From Lentzea guizhouensis (lineage in GTDB: Bacteria > Actinomycetota > Actinomycetes > Mycobacteriales > Pseudonocardiaceae), in contig NZ_CP016793.1 of assembly GCF_001701025.1 (NCBI RefSeq), forward strand, positions 3,472,001-3,536,000: DNA of 64,000 bases, read 5' to 3'. Numbering within the stretch: position 1 is the first letter of the stretch; each line of letters opens with the position of its first letter. The notes beneath the pieces are model-generated. The model saw only the letters and a program-made list of their open reading frames with translations. It was not told the DNA's origin and did no database searches. The translations under genes and the position numbers were made by a program. This document shows positions 56,520 through 64,000 of the stretch, piece after piece.

Positions 56520-58428
56520 CGGGCTGGTGGTCGCGGCGATCACCGGAACCGCGGGCGTCGGCAAGACGACCCTGGCCGTGCACTGGGCGCGCGGGGTCGC
56601 GGACCGCTCCCCCGACGGGCAGCTCCACGTGAACCTGCGCGGCTTCGACCCGCACCGCGAACCCGTGGCGGCCACCGACGCGCTCAGCCGGTTCCTCGAA
56701 GCGCTCGGCGTCGCGTCCGAACGCGTCCCGGCCGACCTGGAAGCGAGAGCGGCGCTGTACCGCAGCCTGGTCGCAGGCCGCCGCGTGCTCGTCCTGCTGG
56801 ACAACGCCCGCGACGCCGACCAGGTCCGGCCGCTGCTGCCCGGTTCGGCACCGGCACGGGTCCTGGTCACCAGCCGCAACCGGCTCACCGGCCTCGTCGT
56901 CCACGAGGACGCGCACGAGCTGGCTCTCGACGTGCTCACCCCGGACGAGGCACACGCGCTGCTGGTCAGCAGGCTCGACGCGGGCCGGGTGGAGGACGCC
57001 GACGAGCTGATCAAGTGGTGCGGCGGCCTGCCGCTGGCCCTCGCGATCGTGGCGGCCCGCGCCGCCCAGGCGCCGAAGCTGCCGTTGTCGGCGCTGGTCG
57101 CGGAGCTGGCCGACGAACGGACCAGGCTCGACTCACTGGACACCGGGGACGCGGCCACCAGCGTGCGCACCGTCTTCCAGTGGTCCTACCAGCAGCTCAG
57201 CCCGGCGGCGGCGCGGCTGTTCCGGCTGCTCGGCGTGCATCCGGGCCCGGACGTCACCGTGCCCGCGGCGGCCAGCCTCGCCGGACTGCCGGTGGACGGG
57301 ACCCGCGAGTGCCTGCGTGAGCTGGTGCGGGCGAGCCTGCTGGTCGAGCACTCGGCGGGCCGGTTCAGCTGTCACGACCTCTTGCGCGTCTACGCGGCCG
57401 ACCTCGCCGAGGCCGAGGAGTCCGTCGAGTCGCGGGCCGCGGCACTGGAGCGGACGCTCGACCACTACCTGCACACCATGATCGGCATCGACTCGGACCA
57501 CAACGAAGGTTCGTACGTGCACGAACTCGTGCTCGTACCGGCGACGGGGGTGCTACCGGAGCGGCTCGTGGACCGGCCGGCGGCAGACCGCTGGTTCCGT
57601 GCCGAACGCCAAGTGCTGAGAGCGGTCATCGTGCACGCGCAGCAGCAACAGCACCTGGACCGGTACGCCTGGCAGCTGCCGTGGTTCGCCATGGAACTCA
57701 TTGAGCGGATCGGCCCGTGGCAGGACTGGATCTGGGCACTCGAGGGTGCGATGGCACCCGTCACCCGGCTCGGCGACCTCGCGTGGGCCGCTCGTTTGCT
57801 CTTCACCCAGGCGATCGCACACGTCAGGCTGGGCCGGGTAGAGGACGGCATGGCCGAGTTCGATCGCAGCGCCCGCCTGTACCGGGAGGACGGCAAGGTC
57901 TCCGGTCAGGTGCGTGCGCTGAACGGGGTGGCCTGGACCTTGACGCTGCTGGGCCGGCCGCGAGAGGCGTTGCAGGTGGCGAAGGACGCGTTGGCGCTCA
58001 TGCGTGCCGATGCGAGCGCGACGCCACGACAGGTCGGCATGGCGATGCACCAGGTCGCGTCCGCACTCGTCGCGCTGGGCGAGTACCGGGAGTCGCTCGA
58101 GTGTTGCGCGGAGTGGGAGGCGGTGGCCGGAACCACGATCACACCGAGCTGGGTGGGACTGCTCATGATGACCAGGGCCGAGTCCTACCTGGGGCTCGGC
58201 GAGTACGACCGCGCGATCGAAAGCTGTCATCGTGCGCTTGAGGGGTTCGAGCGCATGGGTGCGTGGGAGAACATCGCCATCACGCACAGGTTGCTCGGCG
58301 ACGCGCACCACGGCCTCGGCGATGCCGGAGAAGCACGGCGCTGGTGGACGGAGGCGTTGGAGGCCTACGAGTTCAACCAGCACTCGGACGCGGACGAGGT
58401 GCGGGCCAAGCTGGCCGAACTGCCCTGA
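56434..58428 (+). CDS. NB-ARC/TPR portion of the split BTAD regulator
   Basis: The 664-aa frame begins MPRQLPTTTPRFVGRSSELR, the usual linker into the NB-ARC domain. It has a P-loop TAGVGKTTL (Lys codon at 56563), VLVTSRNRLTG, GGLPLALAIVAARA, RLLGVHPGPDVTVPAAASLA and LHDLL-like SCHDLLRVYAADLA. Several TPR units occupy the C-terminal third (GRPREALQVAKDALAL, LGLGEYDRAIESCHRAL). Joined to the upstream frame it gives about 908 aa, the size of the two following paralogues. It may be expressed separately from GTG 56434, but no clear ribosome binding site is seen there. Confidence 0.8.
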   Translation: MPRQLPTTTPRFVGRSSELRDLTELAGRDGLVVAAITGTAGVGKTTLAVHWARGVADRSPDGQLHVNLRGFDPHREPVAATDALSRFLEALGVASERVPADLEARAALYRSLVAGRRVLVLLDNARDADQVRPLLPGSAPARVLVTSRNRLTGLVVHEDAHELALDVLTPDEAHALLVSRLDAGRVEDADELIKWCGGLPLALAIVAARAAQAPKLPLSALVAELADERTRLDSLDTGDAATSVRTVFQWSYQQLSPAAARLFRLLGVHPGPDVTVPAAASLAGLPVDGTRECLRELVRASLLVEHSAGRFSCHDLLRVYAADLAEAEESVESRAAALERTLDHYLHTMIGIDSDHNEGSYVHELVLVPATGVLPERLVDRPAADRWFRAERQVLRAVIVHAQQQQHLDRYAWQLPWFAMELIERIGPWQDWIWALEGAMAPVTRLGDLAWAARLLFTQAIAHVRLGRVEDGMAEFDRSARLYREDGKVSGQVRALNGVAWTLTLLGRPREALQVAKDALALMRADASATPRQVGMAMHQVASALVALGEYRESLECCAEWEAVAGTTITPSWVGLLMMTRAESYLGLGEYDRAIESCHRALEGFERMGAWENIAITHRLLGDAHHGLGDAGEARRWWTEALEAYEFNQHSDADEVRAKLAELP

Positions 58429-58437
58429 GAACTGGTG

Positions 58438-58481
58438 AGCGGTGCTGGTGGCCCCCCAGGAACTTTGCCACCAGCACCGCT
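58438..58481 (+). terminator. Terminator after the first BTAD regulator
   Basis: AGCGGTGCTGGTGGC (58438-58452) pairs perfectly, 15 bp, with 58467-58481 around a 14-base loop, 10 bases after the stop. The loop has CCCCCAGG, also seen in copies A and B, and the right arm abuts the GAGGA core of copy C. Confidence 0.8.
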
Positions 58482-58544
58482 GAGGAGAACTCTGCCAGGG
58501 GCCGCTCACACTTCGCTCACGCTCTGATCACAGCGCCCTAGACT
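58482..58544 (+). promoter_or_regulatory. Leader element copy C: SARP-like box and promoter of the second BTAD regulator
   Basis: The core GAGGAGAACTCTGCC (58482-58496) is followed by three TCAC repeats at 58506, 58517 and 58528, exactly 11 bp apart, and then a TAGACT -10 (58539-58544). The middle repeat occupies the -35 position (17-bp spacing). Direct repeats at 11-bp pitch next to the -10 are the layout known for SARP and PhoP sites in Streptomyces, so autoregulation or cross-regulation by a BTAD protein is likely. The GTG start is 27 bases after the -10. Confidence 0.68.
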
Positions 58545-58570
58545 GGCCGTCCGAGCTTGTGGAGGGGTGT

Positions 58571-61237
58571 GTGCGAGCCGAGTACCGGGTGCTGGGACCG
58601 TTGCAGGTGCTGCTCGACGGCGAGCCCGTCACCGTCCCGGCAGGACGGTCCCAGGTGCTGCTCGCCGCGCTGTTGCTGCGGCCGAACCGGTTCGTGTCGG
58701 TCGACGAGCTGGTCGAGCTCGTGTGGGACGGTGCGCCGCCGCGGCACGACCGGGCCAAGTCGAGCCTGCACATGGTGGCGAGCCGGTTGCGGGGCGCGCT
58801 CGGGGACGCGAACTGCGTCACGTCCGCGGTCGGTGGCTACACCGCCGCGGTGGAACCTGACCAGCTCGACCTGCTGCGGTTCCGCGCGCTGGCAGGCTCG
58901 GGTGACTTCGGTGCGGCGGCCGCGCTGTGGCGGGGGCCGGTGCTCGCGAACGTCGCGTCGGACGCGCTGCACCGCGAGGACGTGCCGCGGCTGGCGGACG
59001 AACGGCTCGCCGTGCTGGAACGGCGGATCGACGCCGACCTGGACCGGGGGTTGTCCGCCGAGCTGGTGGCCGAGCTGCGGTTGCTGGTCGCCGAGCACCC
59101 GTTGCGGGAGCCGTTCTGGCGGCACCTGATGCTCGCGCTGTACCGGTCGGGGCAGCAGGCCGAGGCGTTGAACACCTACCAGCAGGTCAGGGCGAAGCTG
59201 GTCGCGGAGCTGGGGGTCGAGCCGGGACCGGCGTTGCGGGAGCTGCACGAGCGGATCCTGCGCGCCGACGAGCCGGTGACCGGGCGCCAGGTGCCGCGGC
59301 AGCTGCCCGTCGGGGTGCGCAACTTCGTCGGTCGCGAGGACGAGCTGGAGCGGCTCGACGAGGCCGGTGGGGTCGTGGTCGTGCACGGTGTCGGTGGCGT
59401 GGGCAAGACGGCGCTCGCGTTGCACTGGGCGCGGGAGGCGCGTGAGCGGTTCCCCGACGGCGACCTGTACGTGAACCTGCGTGGGTTCGACCAGGAAGCG
59501 CAGCCGGTCGATCCGGTCGCGGCGGCGGAGACGTTGCTCGTCGGGCTCGGCGTGAGCGAGGTGCCCGCCGGTGCGGACGCGCGGTTCGCGTTGCTGCGCA
59601 CCGAGCTCGCGGACCGGCGGGCGTTGCTGCTGCTCGACAACGCGGCGGCGGCGCGCCAGGTGCTGCCGTTGCTGCCGGGGACGCCGACCGTGCGGGTGGT
59701 GGTCACGAGCCGCAACCAGCTGCGGGCGTTGGTCTCGCAGCACGACGCCACGGCGGTCGAGTTGCGGCAGCTGGCGTTCGCCGAGGCCCGCGTGCTGCTC
59801 GCGGCGGTGCTCGGTGGACAACGGCTGGACGCCGAGCCCGAGGCCGTGCGGGAGATCGTCCGGCGGTGCACCGGGTTGCCGCTGGCGTTGCGGGTGTTCG
59901 CGGAACGGGTGGCGCGCTTCCCGGACGCCTCGCTGCAGGAGTTCGTCGCGGAGCTGGAGAGCGCGCGGCTCGACGCGTTGAGCGACTTCGACGACGTGGA
60001 CGTGCGGGCGGTGTTCTCGTGGTCCTACCGGGCGTTGGACGACGAGTCGGCGAGGATGTTCCGGCTGTTGTCCGTCCACCCAGGACCCGGCTTCGACGTG
60101 AGTGCGGCCGCCGCGCTCGCCGGTGTGTCCGTCGCCCAGTCCCGGCGTCTGCTGGAACGCCTGGTCGCCGACCACCTCGTGCAGTCACGCGTTCCCGGCC
60201 GCTACGAGCTGCACGACCTGTTGCGCGCCTACGCGGCCGAGCTCTGCGCCGACTTGCGCGGTGAGGAGGAAGCGGCTGCGCTGCGCGTGACGGAGTGGTT
60301 CGTCCACACGCTCGAGAACGCTGCCCTGCAGCAGAACCCGAACATGCTGGTGCGCGCCGGTGAGATCAAGTCCGGTGTGGTGCAGCAGGAGTTCTCGTCG
60401 CGGTTCGAGTCGCTGGCGTGGTTCCGCCAGGAGTGGGACAACCTCCACGCCATCGGCTACGCGGCGATCACCCGTGGCTGGGGCCGGCTCGCGTTGATGG
60501 TCCCGACGCACATGCACGTCTTCCTGCTGGCCGACCAGCCCCGGCTCAACGAGGCGATCGAGCTCTACGAGGCGACCAGGACGTTCGGCACCGCCAGGGA
60601 ACAGGGCTTCCTGCTGCTCAAGCTGGCCGGCCTCTACGGCGAGGTCGGGCGGATGGAGGACGCGCTGCGCTGCTTCGACGACGGGTTGCGGTTCGTCCAC
60701 GACGCGGGCGAACGGGTGGCGGAGGCGGCCGGTCTGATCAACCTGTCCAGCGTCTACCGGGACCTGAACCGGATGGAGGACGCGCTCGACTGCTCGTGGC
60801 GGGCCCTCGCCGTCGCGAGGGAGCTCGACAACAGCTACTTCGAGATCTCCGCCCACGCCAACGTCGCCGCCTACCTGCGCCTGGTCGGCCGCCCGGAGGA
60901 GGCGCTGGCCGAGAGCGAACAGGTGCTCGCCGCGGTCGAGGACCACAGCGACCGGTTCCTGCACGCCAAGGTGCACGGCCAGCACGCCAGAACTCTCGCG
61001 GCGCTCGGCCGGCTCGACGAGGCGGTTCCCCAGCTGACCTACGACATCGAGGCGAACTTCCGGTTCGGCGACCCGGACAGCGCCGCCCACGGCCTGCGTG
61101 ACCTCGGCGACTACCTGCTCCGGCTCGGTCGCCGGGACGAGGCGGTGGACGCTTGGCAGCGTGCGGAGGAGGTCTGGCGCGAGTTCGGCGACGAACGCGC
61201 CGACGACGTGGCCGCACGCCTGGAGGCGCTGGGGTGA
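58571..61237 (+). CDS. AfsR/SARP-type regulator with BTAD, NB-ARC and TPR domains
   Basis: The 888-aa protein starts at GTG 58571 (GGAGG 5 nt upstream; GTG 58559 is upstream of the binding site). In order: winged helix with AEYRVLGPLQVLLDG at about 3-90, BTAD domain at 95-240 (SGQQAEALNTYQQVRAKLVA), RQLPVGVRNFVGREDELE linker, and NB-ARC with GVGGVGKT (273-280), VVVTSRNQLRALVSQHD and GLPLALRVFAERVA. A winged-helix-like segment FSWSYRALDDESARMFRLL follows, then TPRs from about residue 640. The last base region overlaps the next gene's GTG (GTGA). It shares many blocks with the downstream paralogue, so the two are recent duplicates. Confidence 0.92.
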   Translation: MRAEYRVLGPLQVLLDGEPVTVPAGRSQVLLAALLLRPNRFVSVDELVELVWDGAPPRHDRAKSSLHMVASRLRGALGDANCVTSAVGGYTAAVEPDQLDLLRFRALAGSGDFGAAAALWRGPVLANVASDALHREDVPRLADERLAVLERRIDADLDRGLSAELVAELRLLVAEHPLREPFWRHLMLALYRSGQQAEALNTYQQVRAKLVAELGVEPGPALRELHERILRADEPVTGRQVPRQLPVGVRNFVGREDELERLDEAGGVVVVHGVGGVGKTALALHWAREARERFPDGDLYVNLRGFDQEAQPVDPVAAAETLLVGLGVSEVPAGADARFALLRTELADRRALLLLDNAAAARQVLPLLPGTPTVRVVVTSRNQLRALVSQHDATAVELRQLAFAEARVLLAAVLGGQRLDAEPEAVREIVRRCTGLPLALRVFAERVARFPDASLQEFVAELESARLDALSDFDDVDVRAVFSWSYRALDDESARMFRLLSVHPGPGFDVSAAAALAGVSVAQSRRLLERLVADHLVQSRVPGRYELHDLLRAYAAELCADLRGEEEAAALRVTEWFVHTLENAALQQNPNMLVRAGEIKSGVVQQEFSSRFESLAWFRQEWDNLHAIGYAAITRGWGRLALMVPTHMHVFLLADQPRLNEAIELYEATRTFGTAREQGFLLLKLAGLYGEVGRMEDALRCFDDGLRFVHDAGERVAEAAGLINLSSVYRDLNRMEDALDCSWRALAVARELDNSYFEISAHANVAAYLRLVGRPEEALAESEQVLAAVEDHSDRFLHAKVHGQHARTLAALGRLDEAVPQLTYDIEANFRFGDPDSAAHGLRDLGDYLLRLGRRDEAVDAWQRAEEVWREFGDERADDVAARLEALG

Positions 61238-63903
61238 TCGAGTACCGGGTGCTGGGCCCGCTGGAGGTCCTCCACGACGGCACCGCGGTGGCGGTCCCCG
61301 GTGGTCGGTGCCAGGTGCTGCTGGCGACGCTGTTGTTGCGCCCCAACTGGTTCGTGCCGGCCGACGAGCTCATCGACCGGGTGTGGGAGGACGGGCCGCC
61401 GAGCCCCGACCGCGCGCACAAGACGCTGCAGATGGTCGTGCGCCGGCTGCGGGTCGCGCTCGGCGAGGCCGACTGCGTGCGCACCTCACGCGGTGGCTAC
61501 CTGGCCTCCGTGGAGCCCGACGAGCTGGACCTGCTGCGGTTCCGCGCCCTGGCCGGCTCCGGTGACCTCGGCGCGGCCTCGGCGTTGTGGCGCGGACCGG
61601 TGCTCGGCAACGTGCCGTCCGACCGCCTGCACCGCGAGGACGTGCCGCAGCTGGTGAACGAACGGCTGGCGGTGCTGGACCGGCGGATCGACACCGATCT
61701 GGACCGCGGCCTGGCCGGTGAGCTCGTGGCGGAGCTGCGGTCGCTGGTGGCCGAGCACCCGCTGCGGGAGTCGTTCTGGCGGCAGCTGATGCTCGCGCTG
61801 TACCAGGCGGGCCATCAGGCGGAGGCGCTCGCGGCCTACCGGGACGTGCGGACGAGGCTCGTTGACGAGCTCGGCGTCGATCCTGGTCCAGCGCTGCGGG
61901 AGCTGCATGAACAGATCCTGCGCGCGGAGGTGTCGGTCACCCGCCGACGGGTGCCGCGCCAGCTGCCGGCCGGTGTCCGCAACTTCGTCGGCCGCGCCGA
62001 GGAGCTGGCCGCGCTGGCCACGGCCGGCGGGATCACCGTGCTGCACGGCGTCGGTGGCGTCGGCAAGACCGCGCTGGCTCTGCGATGGGCGCGTGCGGCG
62101 CGGGACGACTTCCCGGACGGCGATCTCTACCTGAACCTGCGCGGCTTCGACCCCGAGGCAAAGCCCGTCGAGCCCGCGGCGGCGGCCGAGCACCTGCTGG
62201 TCGGCCTCGGCGTGACCGACGTCCCGGCCGCCGCCGACGCCCGGTACGCCCTGCTGCGCACGGAACTGGCCGATCGCCGCCTGCTCCTGGTGCTCGACAA
62301 CGCCGCCTCGGCCCGCCAGGTCCTGCCCCTGCTGCCCGGCGCGCCCGGCGTCCGCGTGGTGATCACCAGCCGCAACCAGCTCCGCGCGTTGGTCTCGCAG
62401 CACGATGCCACCGCGATCGGGTTGCACCAGCTCGACTTCACCGCCGCACACGCCTTGCTCGGCGCGGTGCTGGGCGTCGGTCGGGTCGCCGCGGAACCCG
62501 AGGCCGCCGGCGAGATCGTCGAACGTTGCGCGGGTCTTCCGCTGGCGTTGCGGGTGTTCGCGGAACGGGTGGCCCGGTTCCCGGACACCTCGCTGCGGGA
62601 GTTCGTGGCCGAGTTGGACAGTGCGCGGCTGGACGCGTTGAGCGACTACGAGGAAATCGACGTCCGAGCGGTGTTCTCCTGGTCGTACCGCGCCTTGGAC
62701 GACGAGTCGGCGCGGATGTTCCGGCTGCTGTCCGTCCACCCCGGCCCGGACTTCGACGTGAGCGCGGCGGCCGCGTTGGCCGATGTCAGCGTGGCGCAGG
62801 CGCGGCGGCTGCTGGAACGGCTGGTCGCCGACCACCTCGTGCAGTCGCGGACGCCGGGCCGGTACGAGCTGCACGACCTCCTACGCGCCTATGCGGCCGA
62901 GTTGAGCGGTGACGACAGGGCAGCGGCGCTGCGGTTGACCGAGTGGTACGTCCACACACTGGAGAACGCCGCCGTGCACGAGGGCGCCAAGATCGCCATG
63001 CGTGCCGGCGAGGTCACGACCGGCGTGACACCGCAGGAGTTCTCGTCGCGGTCGGACGCGCTGGCGTGGGTCCGGCAGGAGTGGGACAACCTGAAGGCGA
63101 CGATGTTCGGTGCGATCGTGCGCGGCTGGCATCGGCTGGCGACTTCGACCGCCGCGAACCTGAAGTGGGTGCTGGTCTTCCACCCTGGCCGCCGCCTCGA
63201 CCACATCGAGATGCTGGAGGCGGTGCGCGAGTTCGGCACGGCTCGTGAACAGGGACTCGTGCAGCTCAAGCTCGCCGACGCGTACTCCGACCTCGGACGG
63301 CACGCGGAGGCGTTGCGCCTCTACGAGGACGGGTTGGAGTTGGTGCACACGGCCGGCGAGCGGTCCGCGGAAGCGGCCGGAGTGCTCAACATGGCGGCCA
63401 CCTTGACCCGGCTCGGCAGGAGTGAGGAGGCGCTCGCCAGCCGGCGACGTGGCCTCGCGATCGGTCTCAAGCTCGGCGACGTCTACGTGGAGAGCCTCGC
63501 TCGTGCCAACATCAGCCTGAACCTGCACTCCCTCGGCCGGTACGCGGAGGCTGTCGAGGAGAGCGGACTGGCCGTTGTGACGGCGGCGAAACTCGACGAC
63601 AAGTACATGAGGGCACGGGTGCGCGCGCTGCACGGCAGAGCGCTGGGCAGTGTCGGCGAGCTCGCGGAGGCGGTGAGCGAACTGGAGCACGCTCGCGAGG
63701 TGATGGTCGAGTTCGGTGATGCCGAGAACGAGGCCGAGGTGCTGAACCAGCTGGGAATGGTCCTGCTGGACATGGGCCGGCGCGAAGAAGCTGTCGAGGC
63801 GTGGCAACGCGCGGTGCGTCTGTGGCGTGACATCGCCGAGGACGAGCGAGCGGACGAGCTGACCGAACGGCTCACCGAGCTGGACGGGCGGCCGGCGGGC
63901 TGA
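61234..63903 (+). CDS. AfsR/SARP-type regulator, tandem paralogue
   Basis: The 889-aa protein starts at GTG 61234, overlapping the previous stop, so it depends on translation of its neighbour. Domains match: IEYRVLGPLEVLHDG winged helix, BTAD, VPRQLPAGVRNFVGRAEELA, P-loop GVGGVGKT (272-279), VVITSRNQLRALVSQHDATA, GLPLALRVFAERVARFPDTS and a TPR tail. It differs from the upstream paralogue most in the TPR part, which probably senses the ligand. A longer reading from 61153 lies inside the upstream gene and is rejected. Target genes are unknown. Confidence 0.92.
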   Translation: MIEYRVLGPLEVLHDGTAVAVPGGRCQVLLATLLLRPNWFVPADELIDRVWEDGPPSPDRAHKTLQMVVRRLRVALGEADCVRTSRGGYLASVEPDELDLLRFRALAGSGDLGAASALWRGPVLGNVPSDRLHREDVPQLVNERLAVLDRRIDTDLDRGLAGELVAELRSLVAEHPLRESFWRQLMLALYQAGHQAEALAAYRDVRTRLVDELGVDPGPALRELHEQILRAEVSVTRRRVPRQLPAGVRNFVGRAEELAALATAGGITVLHGVGGVGKTALALRWARAARDDFPDGDLYLNLRGFDPEAKPVEPAAAAEHLLVGLGVTDVPAAADARYALLRTELADRRLLLVLDNAASARQVLPLLPGAPGVRVVITSRNQLRALVSQHDATAIGLHQLDFTAAHALLGAVLGVGRVAAEPEAAGEIVERCAGLPLALRVFAERVARFPDTSLREFVAELDSARLDALSDYEEIDVRAVFSWSYRALDDESARMFRLLSVHPGPDFDVSAAAALADVSVAQARRLLERLVADHLVQSRTPGRYELHDLLRAYAAELSGDDRAAALRLTEWYVHTLENAAVHEGAKIAMRAGEVTTGVTPQEFSSRSDALAWVRQEWDNLKATMFGAIVRGWHRLATSTAANLKWVLVFHPGRRLDHIEMLEAVREFGTAREQGLVQLKLADAYSDLGRHAEALRLYEDGLELVHTAGERSAEAAGVLNMAATLTRLGRSEEALASRRRGLAIGLKLGDVYVESLARANISLNLHSLGRYAEAVEESGLAVVTAAKLDDKYMRARVRALHGRALGSVGELAEAVSELEHAREVMVEFGDAENEAEVLNQLGMVLLDMGRREEAVEAWQRAVRLWRDIAEDERADELTERLTELDGRPAG

Positions 63904-64000
63904 GCCGGCCGCACCTTCCTGAAGGGGCCGGGTGGCACGTCGCGGTGGAAGAGGTGTGTGGTCCGCGACGGGCACCGGGCGGCAGCGACGAGCCCCCAGG
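63904..64000 (+). other. 3' flank, truncated by the window edge
   Basis: No gene in the last 97 bases. The final bases GAGCCCCCAGG resemble the CCCCCAGG loop of the leader elements A to C, so a further copy and perhaps another regulator may begin beyond the window. Confidence 0.3.

Overview
The window is high-GC actinobacterial chromosome, with GC-rich third codon positions and frequent GTG and TTG starts. The gene set (mce operon next to rpoBC, the rpsL to rplO ribosomal clusters, an ESX-4-type secretion locus beside truA, tandem AfsR/SARP-type regulators) suggests the order Pseudonocardiales, perhaps a Lentzea/Saccharothrix-like genus. The genus is inference from gene content; no rRNA or tRNA gene is present to test it.

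Layout. 0-2.8 kb: 3' end of an mce operon (lipid importer substrate-binding proteins and Mce-associated membrane proteins). 3.3-10.9 kb: rpoB-rpoC with its own promoter, a strong hairpin between the two genes and a strong terminator after them. 11-16.5 kb: an accessory island, mostly on the minus strand: DUF418 membrane protein, DUF4287 protein with a doubled palindromic operator, histidine phosphatase, a probable toxin-antitoxin pair with an operator, a zinc-ribbon protein, an APH-like kinase and two overlapping LppU-like cysteine-rich envelope proteins. 17-21.4 kb: rpsL-rpsG-fusA-tuf. 22-31.5 kb: the S10-spc ribosomal operon rpsJ to rplO. 32-34.9 kb: secY-adk-map. 35.4-40.1 kb: infA-rpmJ-rpsM-rpsK-rpsD-rpoA-rplQ-truA.

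40.5-54.9 kb: a type VII secretion locus in the ESX-4 chromosomal position (next to truA): a secreted subtilisin-like protease, a protein of unknown function translationally coupled to eccE, eccB, an EspC-like candidate substrate, a WXG-motif protein, mycP, eccD and eccC. The EsxT/EsxU-like genes and the rplM-rpsI genes that follow eccC4 in mycobacteria are not seen.

55-64 kb: an array of BTAD/NB-ARC/TPR (AfsR/SARP-type) regulators. Two are intact, tandem and overlapping, one is split by a frameshift, and one survives only as a C-terminal fragment. Between them lie diverged copies of a leader element ending in TCAC direct repeats of exactly 11 bp, one of which runs into a TAGACT -10 box. This is the least ordinary part of the window: a regulator array that appears to have grown and decayed by duplication, leaving orphan promoter elements.

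Three genes (Mce-associated protein, WXG protein, first BTAD regulator) appear broken by single-base frameshifts. Whether these are real or sequence errors cannot be decided from the sequence alone.
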